From positions 86,822,965 to 86,886,964 of the forward strand of contig OX352765.1 of NCBI GenBank assembly GCA_947095585.1: a stretch of DNA of 64,000 nt. The letters are read 5' to 3'. Source of the stretch: Nephrocerus scutellatus. Its lineage: Eukaryota > Arthropoda > Insecta > Diptera > Pipunculidae. Below, piece by piece: positions 47,601 to 53,194 of the stretch. Position 1 is the first letter of the stretch. Each line of letters opens with the position of its first letter. Below the pieces are notes generated by a model that was not told the origin of the DNA, searched no databases, and saw nothing but the letters and a program-made list of their open reading frames with translations. A program made the position numbers and the translations under genes.

Positions 47601-47616
47601 TGACTGTGATTTGTAA
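11629..47616 (+). CDS. Giant multi-CBM14 chitin-binding protein, spliced gene model
   Basis: Proposed join: 11629-11650, 13987-14261, 17450-20068, 23691-23855, 25665-25829, 25899-26069, 29161-29328, 31547-33583, 33737-33910, 33982-34164, 37776-37940, 37996-38163, 38223-38408, 42050-44563, 47245-47493, 47554-47616; 9,324 nt, about 3,107 residues. Every junction is GT-AG and, after exon 2, phase 0. The product has a signal peptide, about 43 CBM14 domains and a Thr/Glu/Pro mucin segment, so it should be a secreted, polyvalent chitin binder such as a peritrophic-matrix cross-linker (inference). A shorter form would end at 38426. The weakest junction is exon 13 to 14 (donor GTAAAT); exons 14-16 could be a separate gene, but I found no signal-peptide exon for one between 38600 and 42049. 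No gene symbol is claimed. Confidence 0.6.
11651..12579 (+). other. Intron 1, left part
   Basis: AT-rich intron DNA, nothing recognised up to 12580. Confidence 0.5.
12580..12685 (+). mobile_element. 3' tail of an RTE-like retrotransposon
   Basis: Contains 'gatgacatcggctc', 'tttttgcgggaggcc', 'cccggttgt' and 'gagccaaat', ending in (ATG)n at about 12660-12681. This is the tail seen, on one strand or the other, at 46505, 54360, 59425 and 35575. Confidence 0.7.
12824..13500 (+). mobile_element. Helentron/DINE-1-like element with a tandemly repeated core
   Basis: Head 'taaattctctatattaac' at 12826, short microsatellite region, then about four tandem copies (about 115-bp period, 12960-13440) of the core block with 'acccgattttctt', 'tttatacgcat' and 'ggggctcccat'. 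It ends with 'gattagagaatt' and 'aatttttatggattg'. It abuts the next copy head to tail. Confidence 0.75.
13504..13893 (+). mobile_element. Helentron/DINE-1-like element adjoining the previous copy
   Basis: Head 'tctctatattaac' starts immediately after the tail of the 12824 copy; GTTT/GTCT microsatellite at about 13545-13577; the 3' end 'tgagaatttacatg' with 'tttttatggattg' lies about 95 bases before the exon 2 acceptor. Confidence 0.75.
13987..14261 (+). CDS. Exon 2: signal-peptide core and CBM14 domain 1
   Basis: Acceptor tttcag at 13986, donor GTAAGT at 14262. It completes the signal peptide (cleavage likely after CCWA, about residue 24), then one canonical six-cysteine CBM14 domain with the motif PTDCEKFYRC, followed by a short Ser-rich linker. 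It ends in phase 0. The open frame continues into the intron to 14396, but the strong donor argues for splicing. Confidence 0.85.
14262..14974 (+). other. Intron 2, left part
   Basis: AT-rich intron DNA without a recognised feature. Confidence 0.5.
14975..15195. repeat. Degenerate ~34-bp T-rich minisatellite
   Basis: About five or six imperfect copies of a unit like 'cttttaatagttttttcc' plus 'tctgttatgtcacac'. It lies in intron 2. Confidence 0.75.
15390..16450 (-). mobile_element. R1/LOA-like non-LTR retrotransposon remnant (endonuclease)
   Basis: The minus-strand frame 16267-15689 encodes part of an apurinic-type endonuclease: QINLQHSKKASASL near the start, DIVLIQEPWIVN, then GCDANAY, LFDYILSTNLTVFNTG and SFSDHRYTQF (the terminal SDH catalytic motif). 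A segment between the EN halves is deleted. Upstream (16267-16400) lies a stretch that may be the end of ORF1. The 3' end near 15390-15450 resembles that of the element at 29740. Confidence 0.75.
16495..16960 (-). mobile_element. RTE-like retrotransposon fragment
   Basis: Matches 35435-36130 in order: 'tcgaacgcggctaaga', 'gatccatat', 'gcgtatttctg', 'tccatg..gttatcgg' and 'tctcggatc'. No intact frame. Confidence 0.7.
16961..17449 (+). other. Intron 2, right part
   Basis: Nothing recognised apart from the exon 3 acceptor (gttacag, 17449). Confidence 0.5.
17450..20068 (+). CDS. Exon 3: eight CBM14 domains with a Thr-rich mucin segment
   Basis: 873 codons, phase 0 at both ends. Two CBM14 domains (about 17468-17790) are followed by about 375 residues of Thr/Ser/Glu/Pro repeats (17795-18915), then six more domains (18917-20060). 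The mucin part repeats blocks such as EPTTDGTTTVEP and TESTTEEPTTKEST with an ordered period of about 180 bases. Between domains 3 and 4 is a basic linker with HRAKRSVAEL, a furin-type RXKR site. Domain 8 has only four cysteines (canonical second and sixth absent). Domains 4-6 are closely matched by domains 8-10 of exon 8. The donor is GTGAGT; the frame read through ends four codons later. Confidence 0.92.
17795..18915 (+). repeat. Coding Thr/Glu/Pro/Ser repeat (mucin segment)
   Basis: Degenerate tandem repeats within exon 3, with an approximate 180-base (60-residue) higher-order unit, visible as 'agatggtacaacaacc' recurring near 18240, 18420 and 18598. The reverse strand is also open here, giving meaningless shadow frames. 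Confidence 0.9.
19160..19171 (+). other. Furin-type cleavage site RAKR
   Basis: CGT GCA AAA CGA encodes R-A-K-R followed by SVAEL, in a linker without cysteines between CBM14 domains 3 and 4 of exon 3. It fits the R-X-K-R consensus of secretory-pathway furin-like proteases; cleavage is inference. Confidence 0.5.
20069..20639 (+). other. Intron 3, left part
   Basis: No coding or repeat feature recognised. Confidence 0.5.
20640..21110 (-). mobile_element. R1/LOA-like retrotransposon fragment (RNase H)
   Basis: The minus strand at about 20840-20985 reads SSKLVRQYQEELASISQ, then IFIVLVPGQGDMEGNKKSDD and LAKGS, matching the C-terminal RNase H pattern (WVPGHSGI.GNE.AD.LA.GS) of such elements. Flanks are decayed. 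Confidence 0.55.
21313..21540 (+). mobile_element. Helentron/DINE-1-like element, 5' part
   Basis: Head 'ttttaaattctctatatt', (GGCT)n at about 21346-21359, core up to 'acccgattttcctc'. It is truncated and faces the inverted piece at 21585. Confidence 0.7.
21585..21760 (-). mobile_element. Helentron/DINE-1-like element, inverted copy
   Basis: Reads 'cataaaaatgaaaattgt', then 'catgtaaattctctaa', core blocks with 'agtgttgtcatcggaga', and ends near 'cgacgcgaagttt', i.e. the family in reverse orientation with an internal deletion. Confidence 0.65.
21761..22729 (+). other. Intron 3, middle
   Basis: Nothing recognised. The short open frames have no domain signature. Confidence 0.5.
22730..22990 (-). 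mobile_element. Non-LTR reverse transcriptase scrap
   Basis: The minus strand at about 22800-22895 reads NVGVPQGTIL followed by LINDLLSV, the RT motif (GVPQG....INDL). A short TTAGG-like run at about 22905-22923 lies beside it. Confidence 0.5.
22991..23690 (+). other. Intron 3, right part
   Basis: Nothing recognised. Ends with the acceptor ttccag. Confidence 0.5.
23691..23855 (+). CDS. Exon 4: one rearranged-cysteine CBM14 domain
   Basis: 55 codons, phase 0-0, donor GTAAGT. Cysteine pattern C-X4-C-X18-C-X-C-X9-C-X12-C, with FCIC where canonical CBM14 has FYIC, and no terminal C6. A GGIFD motif matches the usual G.-.F. block before the last cysteine. It is the first of a run of similar one-domain exons. 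Confidence 0.88.
24190..25600 (-). mobile_element. Jockey-like non-LTR retrotransposon, broken
   Basis: Minus-strand frames read, in order, RYKRPIIKVP, DEISPRLFKEL, YRPISLLPTTSKLFEK, then AGVPQGSVLGPFLYFLYTSD with LADDT: RT finger and palm motifs, in at least four frameshifted pieces. It fills intron 4. Clade call is by motif style. Confidence 0.8.
25665..25829 (+). CDS. Exon 5: one rearranged-cysteine CBM14 domain
   Basis: 55 codons, phase 0-0, acceptor tgcag, donor GTAAGT. Spacing C-X4-C-X18-C-X-C-X9-C-X12-C (AFCWC, CTDGGIFD). It has the same length and pattern as exon 4, so the two probably arose by exon duplication. Confidence 0.88.
25899..26069 (+). CDS. Exon 6: one rearranged-cysteine CBM14 domain
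   Basis: 57 codons, phase 0-0, separated from exon 5 by a 69-base intron. Motifs AFCVC and CLDGGTF; spacing C-X4-C-X18-C-X-C-X9-C-X12-C. Confidence 0.88.
26503..27072. repeat. 75-bp direct duplication flanking a nested insert
   Basis: The block starting 'gattggcttaacttaaaatg' occurs at about 26503-26578 and again at about 26998-27072. The DNA between contains a minus-strand stretch like HPPWLSEDLSKLRNMA, reminiscent of the region before RT in R1/LOA elements. Confidence 0.6.
27180..28651 (-). pseudogene. pogo/Tigger transposase, interrupted by a SINE and frameshifts
   Basis: Starts at ATG 28651 (MPSKKSMLSIKEKMEI), typical of the N-terminal helix-turn-helix of pogo transposases; the SINE interrupts right after MEI, and the frame resumes with KETIHSKW. 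Then a CENP-B-like second HTH (SIPIAGPIIEVKA, NASDGWLNKWRISN), first catalytic Asp in YNADESGLFF (codon about 27963-27965), second in DNAASHPREL (about 27642) and third in PDQGIIQHF (27568-27570). Frames shift at least once before the first Asp, and stops follow. The family acts as a DDE/D cut-and-paste transposase; this copy is dead. The C-terminus ends near 27180. Confidence 0.82.
28309..28603 (+). mobile_element. tRNA-derived SINE inside the pogo transposase
   Basis: Full family structure: A box tggctcagtgg, B box ggttcgaatcg, body, (ATT)n tail. A possible 7-bp target duplication (taatttc) lies at 28301-28307 and 28604-28610. It splits the transposase N-terminus. Confidence 0.88.
29161..29328 (+). 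CDS. Exon 7: one rearranged-cysteine CBM14 domain
   Basis: 56 codons, phase 0-0, acceptor ttctag, donor GTAAGA. Motifs SYCIC and CINGGIFNP; spacing C-X4-C-X18-C-X-C-X9-C-X12-C. Confidence 0.88.
29700..31440 (-). mobile_element. R1/LOA-like non-LTR retrotransposon (RT to RNase H), broken
   Basis: Minus-strand pieces in order: RT palm with GTPQGEVLTQFIWYLAVNEL and YADDVAIAV (about 31090-30940); RT C-terminal region with YSGSKTYYSVWW and LFDLTPLDIF; RNase H with ISIFSDSQGALKSL (about 30050). Frames are interrupted. The 3' end near 29700-29790 resembles that at 15390. It fills intron 7. Confidence 0.82.
31547..33583 (+). CDS. Exon 8: eleven CBM14 domains
   Basis: 679 codons, phase 0-0, acceptor tttcag, donor GTAAGT. 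Domain 1 is a rearranged-cysteine variant (SFCVC). Domains 2-8 are canonical; domains 3-8 are near-copies with GGY.EGDL.AHPTDCDKFYIC, clearly a recent tandem array. Domains 9 (NNGAWLPHETQC) and 10 (ANKPQGTFIKH) mirror domains 5 and 6 of exon 3. Domain 11 (STGYYVC) has four cysteines only. Introns are absent across about 2 kb. The frame read past the donor ends at 33625. Confidence 0.93.
33737..33910 (+). CDS. Exon 9: one rearranged-cysteine CBM14 domain
   Basis: 58 codons, phase 0-0, 153-base intron before it, donor GTGAGT. Cysteine spacing C-X4-C-X19-C-X-C-X9-C-X12-C with GFCVC. It is the sixth and last rearranged domain. Confidence 0.87.
33982..34164 (+). CDS. Exon 10: four-cysteine CBM14-like domain
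   Basis: 61 codons, phase 0-0, after a 71-base intron; donor GTAAGA. It keeps the canonical first, third, fourth and fifth cysteines (KCIGQQNG, LFYVC, RKCPTG, KVC) but lacks the second and sixth. A basic tail (RIMRTNRWSKD) follows. Confidence 0.82.
34165..34950 (+). other. Intron 10, left part
   Basis: Nothing recognised. Confidence 0.5.
34960..37270 (-). mobile_element. RTE-like non-LTR retrotransposon, two nested tails
   Basis: Minus-strand endonuclease motifs (NVHAPTEDSPNDE, KIIMGHMNAKIGREP, about 37140-36985), decayed RT, and a C-terminal region with PVLTYGSDSWVLSQKH, LFRRIVGPVCEE and RLAGHLARMDEGNPAR (about 35510-35257). A 3' tail with CAT repeats occurs twice (about 35090 and 35575), so one copy has inserted beside or into another. 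The style matches insect 'endonuclease-reverse transcriptase' elements; the RTE label is my best guess. Confidence 0.75.
37416..37640. repeat. Imperfect ~130-bp tandem duplication
   Basis: 'tattattggtaggtgg' followed by 'ggaaggttat' occurs at about 37419 and again at about 37549, with related flanks (aatgttaaa). It lies in intron 10, close to exon 11. Confidence 0.65.
37776..37940 (+). CDS. Exon 11: one canonical CBM14 domain
   Basis: 55 codons, phase 0-0, donor GTAAGT, all six cysteines (ICDGQRDG, EKCNEFVIC, QTC, GTC, SC). The acceptor aacag has a poor pyrimidine tract. Confidence 0.82.
37996..38163 (+). CDS. Exon 12: four-cysteine CBM14-like domain
   Basis: 56 codons, phase 0-0, introns of 55 and 59 bases on either side, weak donor GTTGGT. 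Cysteines two and six are missing (FCTQFGD, YIECHSG, RKCPAG, EICLPED). Confidence 0.78.
38223..38426 (+). CDS. Exon 13: canonical CBM14 domain; alternative end of the protein
   Basis: A six-cysteine domain (ATSCQKFYMC, DPLNKFC) with phase 0 entry. Two outcomes are possible. If unspliced, the frame adds VNLFK and stops at TAG 38424-38426, followed by AATAAA at 38586. If the donor GTAAAT at 38409 is used, it joins exon 14 in phase 0. The donor is weaker than most in this gene (A at +5), so the short end may be the main one. Confidence 0.8.
   Translation, partial: LCSDMEDYTFRVATSCQKFYMCLNQKARLFDCGNYRRYDPLNKFCVPDFNMECTGNSSIMRSVNLFK
38586..38591 (+). terminator. Polyadenylation signal for the short form
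   Basis: AATAAA 160 bases after the TAG at 38426, followed by a TG-rich stretch (tgttttgtggtttt) at about 38617-38630, a typical cleavage context. Confidence 0.6.
38632..39439 (+). other. Intron 13 or intergenic DNA
   Basis: Nothing recognised. No exon with a signal peptide was found that could start a separate gene. Confidence 0.45.
39440..40505 (+). mobile_element. RTE-like retrotransposon fragment (RT and 3' tail)
   Basis: RT palm with MEKCLEFQNSLHFLFIDFKT and AYDSIARVDLYKAL (39453-39560), NVISQVKISGSLSSPFNIY, then noncoding-like C-terminal remnants and the tail 'tttttgcgggaggcc' with TGATGATGATGA. It is frameshifted. Confidence 0.78.
40506..41300. other. Intron 13, middle part
   Basis: Nothing recognised. 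Confidence 0.45.
41301..41375 (-). mobile_element. tRNA-like sequence (tRNA pseudogene or second SINE type)
   Basis: The reverse complement carries an A box TGGTGCAGTAG and a B box GGTTCAATTCC at normal spacing, ending GGCGCATCC. The acceptor and anticodon stems do not pair well, so a working tRNA is unlikely. Confidence 0.45.
41376..42049 (+). other. Intron 13, right part
   Basis: Nothing recognised apart from the pyrimidine-rich acceptor ending ttcaag at 42049. Confidence 0.5.
42050..44563 (+). CDS. Exon 14: thirteen CBM14 domains
   Basis: 838 codons, phase 0-0, donor GTGAGT. Thirteen domains; most have six cysteines. Domains 1-6 share a Trp in the third-to-fourth cysteine loop (CVRGKWLKRKC, CSAGQWMVGNC), unlike exons 3 and 8, so this is a distinct subgroup. 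Several domains end DDGTC or NDGSC. Many NXS/T glycosylation sites are present. It ends with an acidic/basic linker (PEPEPENKEHKEKNST). It is not similar enough to exon 8 for a recent block copy. If it is a separate gene, its start is missing here. Confidence 0.9.
44600..45020 (-). mobile_element. Helentron/DINE-1-like element, reverse orientation
   Basis: Begins 'taaaaattaaaatttttcc' and 'aaactctctaa', includes the 'ggcgtgatctgatgccgc' subregion shared with 52600 and 10820, and ends 'acgggcttgcaaagttaat'. It starts 37 bases after the exon 14 donor. Confidence 0.75.
45021..45485 (+). other. Intron 14, middle
   Basis: Nothing recognised. Confidence 0.5.
45490..46260 (-). mobile_element. Non-LTR retrotransposon RT fragment with pentanucleotide tail
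   Basis: The minus strand 46116-45907 encodes an RT palm: PQGSILGPVLFCIYINDL, then HLYADDVQIYI. Its 3' end has a (TACTG)n run (plus strand cagtacagtacag at about 45534-45555). Clade uncertain. Confidence 0.75.
46505..46560 (+). mobile_element. RTE-like 3' tail scrap
   Basis: 'cgggaggccatgaccgga', 'cccggttgtagagcc' and 'aaatatgatgat', the tail of the RTE-like family, alone. Confidence 0.65.
46665..46968 (+). mobile_element. tRNA-derived SINE with 14-bp target duplication
   Basis: Flanked by perfect tataatgcaataca at 46651-46664 and 46969-46982, which fixes the ends of the family: GTGGGCGCCGTGG at the start and CGAATATTATTA at the end, about 304 bases. A box at 46675-46685 (tggctcagtgg), B box at 46717-46727 (ggttcgaatcc). 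Confidence 0.93.
47054..47151 (+). mobile_element. 3'-truncated SINE copy
   Basis: Same head (gtgggcgccgtagcatagtg, ggttcgaatct), ending at 'cacggtgtccc', right before a 90-base pyrimidine tract that leads to the exon 15 acceptor. Confidence 0.85.
47245..47493 (+). CDS. Exon 15: one CBM14 domain and a linker
   Basis: 83 codons, phase 0-0. The acceptor ttaacag follows a long pyrimidine tract; the donor is GTTTGT (weak). The domain is canonical (NCAGLSD, DGCRSYFKC, HPCDDGMFFD, GMC, DC), then an Ala/Thr linker (LPPLTTTTAAALAQRMP). Confidence 0.82.
47554..47616 (+). CDS. Exon 16: last coding exon with half a CBM14 domain
   Basis: KCQKALNGDQYVNVTDDCDL then TAA, after a 60-base intron with acceptor ttacag. 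The sequence is the first half of a CBM14 domain, cut off just after the second cysteine. Confidence 0.75.
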   Translation, partial: KCQKALNGDQYVNVTDDCDL

Positions 47617-47907
47617 TGTAGGTTTATGGATTAGAAATCTCTCTGTCAGCATTCAATATGATGATAACTTGCGGTATTATATCCATTAAAGAAGACTTGT
47701 GGACCAACCAGATGTAGCTCTTAAACTTAAGCGAAATATAATGAAGGGATCTTATGGTGATGGTGATTTTTTGATTTTGATGTTAATACGGGGTGAAGGT
47801 TATTCTCAATTTATTTAGTTTTTTAAATCTTTTGTTATTTATTGTAATTGGATAATTTTGTCGAAAGAGCAAATTTGTTCTTCTTCTGTGATTGTTAATC
47901 CCAATGT

Positions 47908-47921
47908 AATAAACGAATAAA
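47908..47921 (+). terminator. Two polyadenylation signals for the long form
   Basis: AATAAA at 47908 and again at 47916, about 290 bases after the TAA at 47614-47616. Confidence 0.65.
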
Positions 47922-48159
47922 ATTTCGTTTCGTATTTGAATAAATTTTGCATATTCACGGAAAACAGAAATGTTATCCCTAAGACACCATTTTTTTTTAT
48001 TATTAGCTTACAGGTTAAATAAAAATATTAGATCTATAAAGTAGGTATTTTAATATGTATAAGATAATAGTGATATCGATGTTGATCTGGACCCGGGATC
48101 TGGTAGCAATCCAGTGCCATTATAGTATAGATGACACAAAGCGGGAGATAATAATCGCC

Positions 48160-51110
48160 GGGGACAGAGAAGGAATACCGCTCCCAGAGATAAAAGAACT
48201 GGTCGACATTGCCGAAGGTACAGTAAACCACTAATGAGTGGATGTATTGCCAATGTACACAACAAAGAGTGGGAAAGCACCGATACAAATAAGAGGAGTG
48301 ATGTATATAATGTAGGCAGTGCAACAACTTTTGCAACTAGGGTTAGGGAAGAGGTACTCGACAAAACCTCCGACAATGAGTCGAACACTCAATAGGTGGA
48401 GGGTCTCCTCTGAGTCATCTCTATCAGGTCCTATTTGAATTGCGATGGCTTATAGAAGAGGACACGATTTGAAGAAATCCTAGAAGGACAAATTGGGAAG
48501 TCTTCAAAACAAATTTAAGATGCAACTTAGCAACTTAGATAGAACTTAACACGTTTTAGTTCCAAGAGTGGGCAAAAGTCCACAGAAGCTGGAATGTGTA
48601 ATAAAGGAGAGGAATAGGGCAATCTCTGATGCATATGAGTCGAGTTGCCCGGTAAGCTCTCCCAAAGTAAGCGATGAAGCTCCATGGTTGAGCGAAGAGC
48701 TGTCAGCCCTTCGAAGGCGGATGAGGAAACTTTTTATAACCAAGAGGAGGGGCATTTGACAGCACTACAGAGAAGATCTCTCAACGCATAATACAGAAGT
48801 GAGAAGAGCCAAATGGAAAAGCTCCCGTAAATTCTGCGAGGAAGTAACTAATACTACAGCGTCTGCTAGACTGTAAAACCGATGGCAAATCATGCTAAGA
48901 GTATTAAGAAATCACTTATAGAACAGAAAGGGAAGAGCACAGGAAATGAGGAGCAGAAAGCCCTCCTTCTTCTGAGAACACCTTTCACAGGAAGTACAGT
49001 GACCAAAAACGAGCCCGAGATGGCGAAGAAGAAGAAGAACCACCTCAGGGAAAGTAAGAATGACTGGAAGAAAAATTCGGAGATCTGTACTGAACAAAGA
49101 ATCCAATGGGCAATAAAAAGCTTCAAGGCCAACAAATCGGCAGGAGTGGCCGGGGTATTCGCTGCAGTCATGCAAGCTGGATTAGATAATCTCCTTTCAA
49201 ACCTCTTAAGAATATTTAGAATCAGTCTAGCACTCGGCTATATACCCACATGCTGGAGAAGGGAAAATGTGGTATTCATACCGAAAGTGGGGAAGCAATA
49301 TCCCACCCATCCCAAGTAGCCCAACTTCAGATGTCCTAAAGACTATCCAATATGTTATCGACAATTAGACAAGGTCGGATACTGGGAAAAGAACCACTAC
49401 ACTCCAGTAAACATGCAAACATAACGGGCAGATCTACGGAGACCGCACTGTTGGAGATCACGGACAGTATAGAGGGGTCTCTTGCCAGTAAGGAAATCGC
49501 GCTTTGCGCTTTCCTATATATCGAAGGAGCATTCGACAACGCATCTCATAAGCCGATTGGAATTGCTCTGGGGAGAACGAAAGTAGACAATACAATCACT
49601 GAATGGATGTGCGAGATGCTGAGTACCAGAAAAGCGGAAACCATAGTCGGTAGTAAAACCATTATGGTGAGCACAACAATAAATAAATAAATAAACTACT
49701 TCACCTACTAGCTGAAGCAGGAACTTATGCCTAAGGCTACGCGGACAATATAGTCATCGTGGCAAAAGACAAGCTCGAAAAAGTGCTCTGCGATTTAATC
49801 TAAAACGAATTAATCACCTAGAAGTGCCTAGTGTCTAGAAGTGGGACTCACGGTTAACCCAAACAAAACCACACCAATAGAAGGAATCTGGTACGAATGC
49901 ACCCGGTTATCCTTAATGGAAAAGAGATTACTATCAGCAAAGAGGTTAAATTCCTTGGACTGATATTTGGTAGTAGACTGCTATGGAATAAACACCAACA
50001 GACAGTACTGCAAAAATCAAAAGGAGCACTTATGGTGTTCAGAAGGGTGGCAGGAAAATCCTAGGGAGTTAGTTCCAGCATAATGTACTGGATGTACACC
50101 ATGATAGTTATTCAAATTATTACTTATGGAGCAGTGGCATGGACGAATAGAACCAAGCTAAGCACCACGAGAAGGGAATTGGAAAAAGTGCAAAGGCTGG
50201 CCTGTCTTTTAATAACAGGAGCCATTAGAACCTGCTCCACGGCGAGTATGGAGGCAATGCTTGTGATACACCCACTATATTAAGTGGTAGAGTGCAAATC
50301 CTAGGAAACCAAGTAACGTTTCAGAAAAGTAGGCTGCCTCACGGGCGTTAGGGCAAGGCAAGGGGAATCACTAGCTAAACAGATTCCGTTAGCTAGCATG
50401 CCGTGTGATAACATGGTGGAAAACTTAAATTCAAGAAAAACTTTGAAGGCTGATGTGCATACCATCAAAAGATGTGCTCACTTTAATCTGGAAAAGAAGT
50501 ACAGGTGACAGGAAATAGTCATCACGACAGACAGCCAAGCTACGCTAAAAGCCCTAGATGCATTCCACATTACATCAACACTGGTGGAGGAATGCAGGGC
50601 GAAGCTAAACAGACTTGGCGAAGTAAACCTAATACTTTTGTACTGGGTGCCGGGACACACTGTCATAGAAGGCAATGAAGCAGCGGATAGGCTCGCTAAC
50701 AAATGGGCAGAAACTCCGCTTGTAGGGCCAGAACAATTCTGTGGCATAGGGTACCGCATAATTCGGGAGGAGATACGCAGAATAGGTAAGGCAGCTGCTT
50801 CCGTAAAATGGGAAAATCTCCCAGGCCTACGACAAGCAAAGGAAATGATGGGGAACTAAGACCCAAAGAGGTCTCGCTTGATATTGGGACTTAGTAGAAA
50901 TAATGTAAGAATCATTACGGCTTTACTAACCGGCCATTGTAGACTGAAGAAATTAAAATTATAAGAGGGTGACAGCTGCAGGTTTTGTAGGGAAGCGGAG
51001 GACACTCCGTGGTACCATCCCAATGAATGCGGAGCAACGATCCGACAGAGGAAAGACCACATGGGAACTCACGCGATCTCGGAGTCTGCACGGCATTCAC
51101 TGAACCCACA
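48160..51110 (+). mobile_element. R1/LOA-like non-LTR retrotransposon, decayed
   Basis: Plus-strand pieces in order: EAPWLSEELSALRRRMRKLF (48680), RT with IKSFKANKSAGVAGVFAAVM and GYIPTCWRRENVVFIPK (49110-49290), a later palm region (YIEGAFDN), YADNIVIVAK (49735), GAIRTCSTASMEAML, RNase H with WVPGHTVIEGNEAADRLANK (50645-50700), then a CCHC-like CRFCREAEDTPWYHPNEC (about 50974). Several frameshifts and stops. Confidence 0.8.
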
Positions 51111-51149
51111 CCGTATCATTAGGTTCACATAAGAGCCATTGGTGTAGAT

Positions 51150-51290
51150 GGGGCGCTGGACATTCACAGAGAATGTGCTCAGATGATTCTTCATCCTTCG
51201 AGAAGAACCTACATTCTATCTCTGAGCCCACATCAATTTTGTTACGGTGACTATGCACTGTCTCCATAGCACTAGTTAGGGGAATAGATC
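51150..51290 (-). mobile_element. R1/LOA-like 3' fragment, opposite strand
   Basis: The minus strand reads IECRFFSKDEESSEHILCEC, the CCHC region of the same group, so two elements meet tail to tail. Confidence 0.55.
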
Positions 51291-51299
51291 CATATGGGT

Positions 51300-52385
51300 C
51301 GCAGTGCTTTTTGTATATACCCCATTTTCATACCCCATTCATCATAGTGGTATCGACCATGTAATGGATCCATTTAGATCTTGATGGTCATAAAAACGAT
51401 ACAAGTTTTAGTTTACAATGAAATTTGGTCGGTTCGATAGCATACACAGTTTTCCGAAAACTCATGCTTGCAGAATTTTTATACAGGGTATATCGAATGC
51501 GTGACAAATAATTAAAAGTTTCTTGTATCAATTTCGAATACAAAATCGATATATTTTTAATAATAATATTTTAAGTGGAATAAACGCGGTTTTGACATTA
51601 AGACAATACTTTTTTTTTGGCTGTTAGCTTACTGGTTAAAAAAAGATACATATTTGTATAAAATATATGTCTTATCGGTCAACTACTGGCTTTAATTCGA
51701 TTTAGGCTTCGGTTTTATTTTAGTTTTTTCGCTTTTGGCGTCGAAATATGTACACAATGTATGTCACTTCTGTTATTACGTTGCAACAATAGATTTCCTA
51801 CGAAGCGTAACATATTTCCTATGAACATGCTTACCTATCTAATAATATTTGGATAGAATTCCACGCGAATTACATTTAAACGTCATTAGTCTATCATAGG
51901 TGGTAAAGCGTGGACGTCGTCCCTCCTACTTTAATAAATGATTCCATCGCATCTAATATTCTGACGGAAATTGATTTTCTTTTTCAGTGCTCGCGTTTAG
52001 TTCCGGATTTCACTGCATTAACATACGTCACAGCTGACGCTTTTGTATAGAAAATCGCTTACTCACATAAGAACGTATAAGCTTGGTAACGTGAGCTATT
52101 TTTATTTCAAAGTTATTTAAGTAATTCATAAAAAAAATACTCAATTGACATGAAATCCTATGTCATTTATTCACGTGTTGTTTTTTTTTTTTTGCATCTA
52201 TTGCGTTTGTTGTTATGGGTAGAAATAGAATGTTTCCCATTTTGAATTCAAACGATTCAATATAAAGGTCATTTTAACCAAATCAATAACGCCAAGAAGA
52301 GTGTTCAGCGTTGTTATGAAGCAAGTTACTTTCAGTTCTGTACTTAAACCAATACGTCAGTGTGATCCGGTGAGAAGTTATTATA
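51300..52385. other. Intergenic DNA, nothing recognised
   Basis: AT-rich. A stretch at about 51605-51655 (gttagcttactggtt) resembles one at about 47990-48030, on the other side of the R1/LOA-like element. Confidence 0.5.
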
Positions 52386-52387
52386 TT

Positions 52388-52750
52388 TTTCTTTAATTCT
52401 CTATATGAACTTCGCATGCCCATGTGTCTGTCGGTGGCTGGCTGGATTGGTGAACTTTGCGATCAATTTTTAAACCACTTCCCAAAGCCGGATTTTGTTT
52501 GAAACTTTGCACATATGTGTATTTTCGGTGACAACACTTTCTTTTCAAATTTGGCAATGATCGGTCCCCGGAGCCGGGGGCTCCCATACAAATCATGCGG
52601 CATCAGATCACGCCATACTATAATGACTGTGTTTCTGTGTGGAGCGCTCCTTTACGATATAAACCACAAAAGCACGCAATGCTTGGCATGTGTTTTTATT
52701 TTTCAGCATTTGTAGTGGATTACTTTTAGGCGCATTTTAATTTTTATGGG
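52388..52750 (+). mobile_element. Helentron/DINE-1-like element
   Basis: Head 'taattctctatatgaactt', short GGCT microsatellite, core, the 'gcggcatcagatcacgcc' subregion also seen inverted at about 44790, and the tail 'taatttttatggg'. Confidence 0.75.
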
Positions 52751-53194
52751 CTTTATTAAGTACACACGCTTAAGGTATTCGCAAGCACAGCGTGGGCGAA
52801 GGAGATGAAAAGATGAAATGTATATATCGTATACATGCGTCTTAAAATTTTTGAGGCAATGGGGGAATTAGTGTCAGATATGAGAAGGAAGAAAATATGA
52901 TACCGTGAGTTATCCACAAATGAATTTTTCCGCTATCACTGAACTCGCCTTACCATGTGATAATGCTAGAAACTGGACCGTCCCCTCTTTTCATCAAACA
53001 TTCAAAATCCAGGTTATATTGCTGACTTTGTAATGGAGTTTTTCAACCAGGGTAAACCTCAGCGTGACCAGGGTTCAGAAAAAAGATCGTTAAAATAAAA
53101 TTTCTATGATGGGGCTTTTAGGATTAATACAATTTTTTATTTACTGGATGTTGATATTTATAAATCAAATTCAATACAAGCAATTATGCCTTTC
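52751..53194. other. Intergenic DNA
   Basis: Nothing recognised. Confidence 0.5.
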
